From Oikopleura dioica (taxonomy: Eukaryota > Chordata > Appendicularia > Copelata > Oikopleuridae): a DNA stretch of 64,000 nucleotides. Made by a program: the position numbers and the translations under genes. Each line of letters begins with the position of its first letter. The stretch's first letter is position 1. Shown here piece by piece: positions 57,024 through 64,000 of the stretch. The DNA is taken from assembly GCA_907165135.1 (NCBI GenBank), contig OU015569.1:8060501-8124500 (forward strand). The letters run 5' to 3'. The notes under the pieces were generated by a model, which saw only the letters and a program-made list of their open reading frames with translations, had not been told where the DNA came from and did not search any database.

Positions 57024-60000
57024 ATGTTTTTGGCAGAGGTACTAGAAGACAGCTACAAATGTGACGGGCACGATAATTTACCTTTTACCGGTAAGTTTTT
57101 CATAATTAGAGGCATTGCTTGCGCAGCTAGGACTTCAAGGTTAATCATACATTGCTCAAGCCACAATGATTATAGTAGTAACTTGCGCGTTCTATAGTGA
57201 CACGTAACGGGGGACAACTCTTTCAATGCCAAAACGCGGCCCATTTTCTCGAAGACGAAGGCTTGGAAGCTTACCTCCAGAATTACGGTGAAGGCAGCGG
57301 ATCAGTACTGTTTGGACAGATGAAAAGTTTTTCAGTATTAATAGGCAATGTGTAGGTGTAACGGTAGAAAAATGAGCTCATCGTTATCTCTTCGTAAGGC
57401 TCGAGTTTTTCCATTATTATGAATTGCCAGGTTCTGGCGATCATTTTGGTGGTAAGATCGTCCGAATCGGCCAAGGGAAACAGTTTTTAGGACGAGGCTA
57501 ATGTCCCAAATTCCGCACTAGAATTGTTCTAGTGCTCGGAAGAGTGCGTTTACTCGATCTTATCAGCCCATCGTCATTCTCAGATTGTAGCGCAGGCTTT
57601 TTTCTACTTGTATCAATTCACAGAAGTTGTTTGTGGCCGTTCTAGCGACCACCAGAGCACCAAAATGAGTCAAAAATAGGCGAAATTGACGCTTGATTTG
57701 TTTGAGTACACCTTGAGAAACTCATTTTTTGACTATCTTTTGATGCTTCTTTAGCCTCTGGTGATCGTTAGACCGGCCACAAACAACTTCTGTGAATTGA
57801 TACTAGTAGAAAAAAGCCTGCGCTACAATCTGAGAATGACGATGGGCTGATAAGATCGAGTAAACGCACTCTTCCGAGCACTAGAACAATTCTAGTGCGG
57901 AATTTGGGACATTAGCCTCGTCCTAAAAACTGTTTCCCTTGGCCGATTCGGACGATCTTACCACCAAAATGATCGCCAGAACCTGGCAATTCATAATAAT
58001 GGAAAAACTCGAGCCTTACGAAAAGATAACGATGGGCTCATTTTTCTACCGTTACACCTAGCAATGTGAGCAATATAAAATGAATCCGTGGAAAGAGTGT
58101 CGTCTCCAGCGTCATTATCAGAAAGTGGCACGTCCCATATTATCTGGAATGGGCCGCAGAAACACGAGGTCGATTAAGTTTTCGATTCCTGTCCTTGACG
58201 GCTCATTAGGAAACGCTATTCAACTTATTGTCCGGCATAGTGAGTCGAGCGAGTATCAATGCTCGAAAAAGTGGAATGTCAGGGAGGTGCTCTTCTGTAA
58301 CTTAAAAACAGGTGACAGTCGAAAACGCCACTGGGCCATGTATGGAGCACTTCTAAAGAGACTTTCCGGAATTCCAAACGCTCGACAGCAATGCGACAGT
58401 TTTTGGAGAGAGCTCATTTGCAACGATTTTCGAACTTGCAGCTGACAAGGAAAATACTCCTCTCGTAAGAATGCAGAACGCTGCCGCAGAGGCGAATTTC
58501 GTTTTCAGGAATACACTGTCGATTCATTCCTAGTCAACTGGATGAAGCATATGGTGATCACATTTGTGGAGGCAGATAGAAACAACGCCTGTCCAACTGT
58601 AAAATCTCGAGATGAGCCTACTCCTCTATTTCTTGCCGGCAAAGGAGGCCGATACTTCATGCCGAGCGATTCGACCAAGGTGATCAAGTCCAAGTTTGCG
58701 AAAAGCGAAATGGATCCAAGCTCGCCTGAGATTCACGCCTCATTTACCAAAGGTAAGTTTATCAACCAAACAAATTCATCAAAAGAAATTTTAAAGGGAA
58801 AGAAACTCTTAATTTCAAGGATGTTTTCAACTGCTCTAGCTTATGCCTAACAATACACGTAGGCAATACGTTCAGACAATTAGGAAATGTGCTTATTTAC
58901 TTGCTAATACTTGCTATAATTTTGCGCTAGAACGATTGAAGAATCTATGTTTGTAATAAATTTTCTAAATGTCTGGGTCACAAATTCCAAGCACATTGAA
59001 GGAAACCTTGGTCGGTCGAGCAGCTGCGAGATTGGGCAAATTATTCCTCCGGAAACTCCGATAAAGGACTCAGCTGAAGCGTCAACGTGGTCCACAGTGC
59101 TAACCTTCACATTCCTCGCTATATTATCGTTCATTCTTGGCCTACTCGGTAATATATTCAAATCTTGCGCAGCGCTGAGAAAATATCGTTTTTAATTTTT
59201 TCTCAAGTCGTGCGTCTTCGGAAGAAGTTGCGACGCGAGAGGACCACCGTTACTGACAAAATTGCCAAGCTCGTCGAACGTGACAAAAAGTCCTTCGAGA
59301 AGCGTTTCGAGGAAATTGGCCTGTTAGAAGATAGTCAGAAAATGTGGGGCATGCTTATTCCAATCAAGCTCATAAAGATGTCGGATAAGAAGCTGGGAGA
59401 CGGTTTCTTCGGATCCGTCCATTTGGCCGAGCTCGTGCACAACCAAAAGACTGTCTGCGTGAAGCAACTAAGGTTTTCTTTACCAGCCATCACGTTGTTC
59501 GAATAAGGAACTATTAGGCTACAGGATAGCATGTCCGACGATGTCGTCGCTCAATTGTCCAATTCGATCATCGAGGAAATCCTGCGAATGAAGAATCTTG
59601 AACACGAAAACGTCATCCGTCTAGAAGGGTTCACACTGAAGGATGAAGGCAAACTAAAAATTCCGATGATGATATTGCCCTTTATGGAATCTGGGGACCT
59701 TCAAAAATATTTAGCAAATGAAAACAACACTATTAACTTTGAGCTCGTTATTAGGTAAGCCGTTTTTTGTAAGCATGTTAAAAAAAGAGTGAAGGTTTGC
59801 GCTAGAAGCTGCGCAAGGAATGGACTACTTATCAAGAAATAGCATCATTCACAGGGATCTGGCTGCCCGAAACTGCCTTCTCGACAACTGCCTAAAACTT
59901 AAAATTGCCGATTTCGGACTATCCAAGCACATCGACAATGCGTATGAAAACTCAGAAAGTTACGTTGTCACGACTCAACATCATTTGCCGTTCCGATGGA

Positions 60001-60881
60001 TGGCCCCGGAGAGTTTGAAAACCCGCACTTTTAACATCAAGAGCGATATTTGGAGCTACGGGATTTTATTGTGGGAAATAACGACTCGGGGAAGACATCC
60101 TTACGGGACAATTGAAAGCAGCGAACGACTGATATCTTACTTAGAAAACGGTAATCGCCTCCCGAAACCTGTCAATTGTTCCCCTGATTTATACGTGAAA
60201 GTTATGGAATGCTGGGACGAGCTACCGAATGATAGGCCTACTTTTTTCTCGCTCTCTGTGTACATGAGGTAAGATATGTTCCTTACTCAGTACTGGCAAA
60301 ACGAATATTGTGGGAATTTCTCAAAACGGTATTAAGGAACTATTTGACGAAAATTCAACAAGACTCGACGATGCGAGAGTTGCAGCTACTTTTAGACGAT
60401 GGCTTCGACGAGAATTGGTTGCATTGTTACGCACACCTTAATACACCCCAGGTAGCTCCCATTAATACAAAATACATGTCACAAAGGCTATGCTGGGTTC
60501 TCCTCACACAATCATTTAATACCTTCCGAAGGATAATAAACATATCGTATTTTCTTTAGAAAAGAGGGCTGAATAAGTATTAAACAAAAAAAACGATCTT
60601 GTTTCTGCAATGAGTTCTAAAATGAAAAAAAACGTTTTCAGAGAGATTCACCCGAGTTAAATCCGAAGATGACCCATAATTTGAACTATGATATTGATCC
60701 TGGTCTAACCGCGATGGACCTTGCGAAGGCCTCACAGGAACTGGTTTAGTAAAGATTTTTCAAAAAATTAACAAGAAGCAATTTTGCTAAACGATTCAAG
60801 CTGGATCGATCAGACGAGTTCCTCAACGAATCTTGCGGAGAAGTCATTTCGACTTCGGCGTACATCAACTTTGAGGAATAG
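57024..60881 (+). CDS. TAM (Tyro3/Axl/Mer)-like receptor tyrosine kinase, 5' end unresolved
   Basis: Ectodomain exons read EVLEDSYKCDGHDNLPFT, VTRNGGQLFQCQNAAHFLED, (after the foldback element) QCEQYKMNPWKECRLQRHYQ, RNTRSIKFSIPVLDG, SSEYQCSKKW, VFGESSFATIFELAADKENT, PLEYTVDSFLVNWMKHMVIT and FVEADRNNACPTVKSRDE. The membrane helix is WSTVLTFTFLAILSFILGLL (about 59090-59150). The kinase has the P-loop LGDGFFGSVHLAEL, the Lys in VCVKQLR, LEHENVIRLEGF, the TAM-typical MMILPFMESGDLQKYL, IIHRDLAARNCLL, IADFGLSKH, FRWMAPESL and SDIWSYGILLWEITTRG. All catalytic residues are present. The tail ends DEFLNESCGEVISTSAYINF followed by EE-stop; YINF is a good GRB2-type SH2 ligand. The ectodomain lacks the Ig and FN3 cysteine/tryptophan pattern of vertebrate TAM receptors. 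The first visible ATG (57024) has no signal peptide, so upstream exons are missing. Confidence 0.8.
57353..58060. mobile_element. 708-bp foldback element with 8-bp TSD (hAT-like MITE)
   Basis: Almost the whole element is a palindrome: the left end TAGGTGTAACGGTAGAAAAA and the right end TTTTTCTACCGTTACACCTA match base for base, and the similarity continues for about 340 bp per arm with few changes. GCAATGTG flanks it directly on both sides (57345-57352 and 58061-58068). An 8-bp duplication and a TAGG-type end fit the hAT superfamily. There is no coding capacity. It lies inside the receptor kinase gene, where its borders coincide with usable splice sites (GT at 57350-57351, AG at 58060-58061). 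Confidence 0.85.
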
Positions 60882-61297
60882 GTCGAAAATCAAACATTCC
60901 TGAATATGAAGAGACAAGAGCACCCTTGAAAATTTCAATTCTCAATAAACTTGTTCGACAATGTTGAACTTATCTCAAGAATATATCTCTTGTGGCGTGA
61001 AATTTTTCGATTTGGGGTGTTGTTGACCTATTCTGGCAGCTTGAGCAACTGTTCAATTATCTCCATGCGACGTGTTAAAATATGCTTTCTAAATGCTCAA
61101 CGAAAGGACATTTCTGTGGCTTCGAGTCAGGAAAAAAGCTTGCCGTGCCGTGGAAGTCTTACCGGATTTTTAAGGCAGCTACTACAAGTTCTATTATGAA
61201 AATGGGCGTATGTGGTATTGTCTCAAGTAAGCCACATGGAAGTCCAAGGAGTAATTAATTCTTGAGCTGAAACGACTGAAAAATAAAATATAGCTTT

Positions 61298-61504
61298 TTA
61301 ATATAAAACAAATTCATTAAGAAAATGAATTGTACAAGGGGCGCTGATTATGACTGGGCAGATCATTTCGCGTAAAGCGAGTACACTTTGTCGTTCCACA
61401 AATTCCAACATCAATTCTTCTGGGCAATGGCAGGATAGCAGAGCATTCACGCTACGAGCCAAACATTCAAGGCTTCCGGGGACTAATTCGCAAGGGCCCG
61501 CCAT
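61298..61504 (-). CDS. Short ORF resembling the N-terminus of RAD9
   Basis: MAGPCELVPGSLECLARSVN followed by ALLSCHCPEELMLEFVERQS and VLALRE resembles the first strands of RAD9 (C.VPG..K.LG.A..AL..I..EL.LE....GL.LR), a subunit of the 9-1-1 checkpoint clamp. After that the frame gives MICPVIISAPC and ends at 61298 without the expected VNSSRSAY segment. I could not find the remaining exons downstream on this strand in the 400 bp before the kinase gene. It may be an exon of an unresolved gene, a gene remnant, or a chance likeness. Confidence 0.25.
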   Translation of the reverse strand: MAGPCELVPGSLECLARSVNALLSCHCPEELMLEFVERQSVLALREMICPVIISAPCTIHFLNEFVLY

Positions 61505-61599
61505 TTCAAATCAATTTTCATAAAAACTCGAAAATTGAACTAGTCTTTGAACGATCGTTAATCGACGCCAAAATAGATTTGTTTAACAGAAAGCGGAAC

Positions 61600-61818
61600 A
61601 TGTTACAAATCAGCTACAGAAAAAACATTTCCAATCTAGATGGGGCATTCTTGAAGCTCTTATCTCAATTAGAAATTCTCAAGCGAAATGAAAGGTATCT
61701 TCGTTTCCACGAGTGGGCCCCTCTGGACAACAAAAAATTTCCAGAAGTTGCAGCTTTATCGTTTTATCTTGCACGCAAGCGAGTTGCTAAAATAGGCGAT
61801 TACCGCAGCTTGGATTGA
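61600..61818 (+). CDS. Hypothetical small protein or exon
   Basis: MLQISYRKNISNLDGAFLKL, then LSQLEILKRNERYLRFHEWA, LDNKKFPEVAALSFYLARKR and VAKIGDYRSLD-stop. The composition looks protein-like (amphipathic helices, few rare residues), unlike the random frames around it, and a short intergenic gap separates it from the divergent RAD9-like ORF. A second open stretch at 61987-62289 (MSLPSSPKLTVASSLRSYVS) may belong to the same gene. No family recognised and no splice chain confirmed. Confidence 0.3.
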   Translation: MLQISYRKNISNLDGAFLKLLSQLEILKRNERYLRFHEWAPLDNKKFPEVAALSFYLARKRVAKIGDYRSLD

Positions 61819-62575
61819 GTGATCAACCTCGATTGCGTGTTTACTTTTTAGAAAGGCTTCCATCAGAAAATAATCGTCAGATTGCACCTTATGCAATTCG
61901 ACAAAAAAAAACTGCAAGACAACGAAAATTTGTATGTTCCATGAGCTATTTTTTCGGAAACGGACGCAGATCTAGCTAAGCTCTTCATGAGTTTACCTTC
62001 GTCCCCAAAATTAACGGTTGCCTCCTCGTTAAGATCTTACGTCTCGACAACGGCTCTTTTTGCTCATGTTCCTAAAAATCTCTTTTCTTTAGCTGAAATC
62101 AAGCATAAAATATATAAAAATATTATGCTTTTGAAATCATTTCAAAAACCCATATTTGGACAGAACGCGCATCATATCTGTGCGTCCATTCATGCAAAAT
62201 CTCTGGAAGTTTGCTTTAAAAACTTTAAGTTAGGGTTTGTATTGCCAATTGATTTCAAAAAAGAAAGAAAGAAAAGTAACCGACAGTAAGTTTATTTCTT
62301 ACTTAATTGACAGCAAGAAAAATGTGCAAATATGTACAGACATCAAAATAAAAATGGCTCGAAAAGTAAAACGTTTTTTCAGTAACAATTTCTTCGAACA
62401 GTTCCATCTGCGCAGCATTGTTTATTTGGGTTGAGCGCATTGTAGAGAATGTAAGGTCTAAATACAAAATGAAATACTTCTCGAGGAAGGACAGAATAAG
62501 AAACTCCGTCTCCAGTCATTCTATGACTCCCTGTCATCAATTTTTTAATAAAACGCGGTTTTCGCGCATCACCGC

Positions 62576-63800
62576 TTACTTGTCGTAACCGCCGCAGCAT
62601 TCGGGCTGTGCTGGGCTGCCGCGGCCGGGGCAGTCTTCCTCCGCGCTCCACCCGATCGTCGACCAGAAGCCATGGTAGTCGCCGTTGAAAACGCTCAGTG
62701 CATTTGTTTCGGCGAGCTTCCTAGCATACATGGCGTCACACTCATAGATCGCCCGTTTGCAAGTGCCAGCGTTATTTCCAGGAACTGTTTCGCCGTAGCT
62801 GTCCACTTCCCACTGGTACTTAACTGCTTCTGGAATGCACATCTCGCCGAACTCCATCTTTCACAGGGTTTATTGATGAACTTATCTTAATAATTCTAAA
62901 AGCAGCATTACGTCTGCATTTCCTATCATTCAGATAACGGGAAGTTGCGACTCTAAATAAAAACTAGCTTTGATCAAACTGTCTCCTTGTCACTTGTAGC
63001 GTTGCCAAAATACAGGGAAAAAGAGAAATAACAATCCAACAATTTTGGGCAAAGAAAACTTATAAGTGCGAGCGCAAAGGATGTCAACTCAGGACGGCAA
63101 CGTTTCGTCGGTGTTTATGGTACAATTTGAGATTTTATTTTAGAGTACACAACTTAACTTTCGTGTGCTGCGTGCCTTTTTTTGAATGCGATGTGATTAG
63201 GTAAATCCTGATTCCTTTACGCAGTGGATGCATTCTTTGTACTGTCGACAGACGTTGTCCAACTGGTCAACTGGTTTACCTCGACCTCTGGTAGACATTG
63301 CGCGATCACCTAGCATCAAGCAGTGACATCCGTAGTACCACTGCTCGCGCTCGTCAAAGCCAGGATTGTAGTGCTGTGTAATAGCCAGAAGATCTACGTA
63401 GCGTCGTTGTTGTTGCATGCCTAAAACGGGATGAAAATGATAACTTGCTAGCTTATTGAAAAATGCGTTTAGAACAGCTTTGATCCAAAAGTTGGCAGCG
63501 GACATCTGACTTGAGGACGTGCAATGTCACCACTAGCGAGAGCGCTGTTTAGATAGGTATAAGATCACTCGACGTTCACTCGATAGTGCAAATCAAAGCT
63601 AGTGTCAGCTTCAGCGCTAGCTGATAATTAGAAGTGCCAGCAAAACAATGAGCAGCTCACCTTCAAAGTAGGAATCTGGAACTTTAAAGATTTCCGCCCT
63701 GCTGGGTTTCCCCTCAGCGATAAATGTACCGGCGATTACGGCAAAAACCTATAATAGAGTTGTGAAATCTCTCTCAACAGGATTTGAGTTCTACCTTCAT
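62576..63800 (-). CDS. Secreted PLA2-like protein without catalytic residues (copy B)
   Basis: Four exons. MK / VFAVIAGTFIAEGKPSRAEI, then FKVPDSYFEG (signal peptide plus propeptide-like stretch); MQQQRRYVDLLAITQHYNPG, WYYGCHCLMLGDRAMSTRGR, GKPVDQLDNVCRQYKECIHC; and MEFGEMCIPEAVKYQWEVDS, NAGTCKRAIYECDAMYARKL, VFNGDYHGFWSTIGWSAEED, ending QPECCGGYDK-stop. It shares with copy A the YGCxC, PVD.LD.VC.QYK.C, FGEMC, C.RA..ECD, F..DYH.FW and CCG motifs. The active-site segment is again C-Q-Y-K-C in place of C-T-H-D-C, so the catalytic His/Asp are lost in the same way. Introns sit after MK, at FEG, and after IHC; none matches copy A exactly. Both copies are on the minus strand, on either side of the receptor kinase. 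Confidence 0.8.
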
Positions 63801-64000
63801 AATTCCCTTTTCTCTTTACTTCTCTGGGCAAGACTGACTTAACTGAGGTGCACGCATTGTCGACGGTTAAATCGCGATGGTTTAGTAGCGCTCGATAGCG
63901 CCACCACCTCGCCCTTTTCCGTTACCCATAGTTTTTTTTTCACTGGCGTAAAATTGCTGTTTATCAGAAAATATTCTTTCTTCGAATGTTTAACTTTAAT
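63801..64000. promoter_or_regulatory. Upstream region of PLA2-like copy B
   Basis: Directly upstream of the copy B start codon on the minus strand. It contains AGCGCTCGATAGCGCCACC (about 63887-63905), a relative of the palindromic block at 12041-12065. No TATA box is obvious in the expected place. Confidence 0.3.

Larger units (their letters stand above)
60882..62575. other. Poorly resolved stretch between kinase and PLA2-like copy B
   Basis: Apart from the two small ORFs listed separately, I see the kinase 3' UTR (AATAAA at about 60942) and AT-rich DNA. Several short frames are open on both strands, but none shows a domain or a consistent exon chain. Confidence 0.35.

Noticed and set aside
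1-64000. CRISPR arrays, bacterial operons, phage or plasmid signals
   Set aside because: The sequence is intron-bearing animal DNA throughout; no spaced direct repeats or prokaryotic gene layout were seen.

Overview
The window is nuclear DNA of a very compact animal genome. The best fit is a larvacean tunicate (Oikopleura-like). Most introns are 40-60 nt, genes lie close together on both strands, some introns look non-canonical (GC-AG, GA-AG), and one gene pair shares an ATGA stop/start overlap as in larvacean operons. The gene set is chordate or bilaterian: a TAM-like receptor tyrosine kinase, LRIG, CBF-beta, a ZNF608/609-scribbler homologue, XPR1, SLC30A and an hnRNP A/B-D type protein. The species is inferred from content only. 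Exon joins were made by eye from reading frame and GT/AG signals, so ends without a recognisable family should be taken as approximate.

Left part (1-13.5 kb): a Pro/Ser-rich protein running off the left edge (minus strand), a six-PDZ scaffold (minus), a ZnT zinc transporter (plus), a small cysteine-rich single-pass membrane protein (plus) and a sushi-domain fragment (minus). 13.5-19.6 kb: a ZNF608/609 (scribbler/brakeless) homologue on the minus strand. 19.6-29.1 kb is almost gene-free, which is unusual in so compact a genome. It holds a 1.1-kb Mutator-like foldback element and is probably regulatory space between the ZNF608/609 homologue and XPR1, which are divergently oriented.

Middle (29-41 kb): XPR1 phosphate exporter (plus), an hnRNP with two RRMs and a Gly-rich tail (minus), then four plus-strand genes in a row: a putative cilia-type protein with a FAM194-like region, two unidentified proteins and a coiled-coil protein. 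41.7-48.6 kb: a complete LRIG gene (LRRs, three Ig domains, one membrane segment). 48.9-51.1 kb (minus): a two-cistron unit of small membrane proteins and a type II C-type-lectin-like protein.

Right part (51.7-64 kb): CBF-beta (plus), two paralogous secreted PLA2-like proteins (minus), both with the catalytic His-Asp pair replaced, and between them a TAM-like receptor tyrosine kinase (plus) with an unfamiliar ectodomain. An 8-bp-TSD foldback element sits in that kinase gene almost exactly as an intron. Four inverted-repeat elements of different types are visible in total. No tRNA, rRNA, CRISPR or plausible spliced-leader gene was found.
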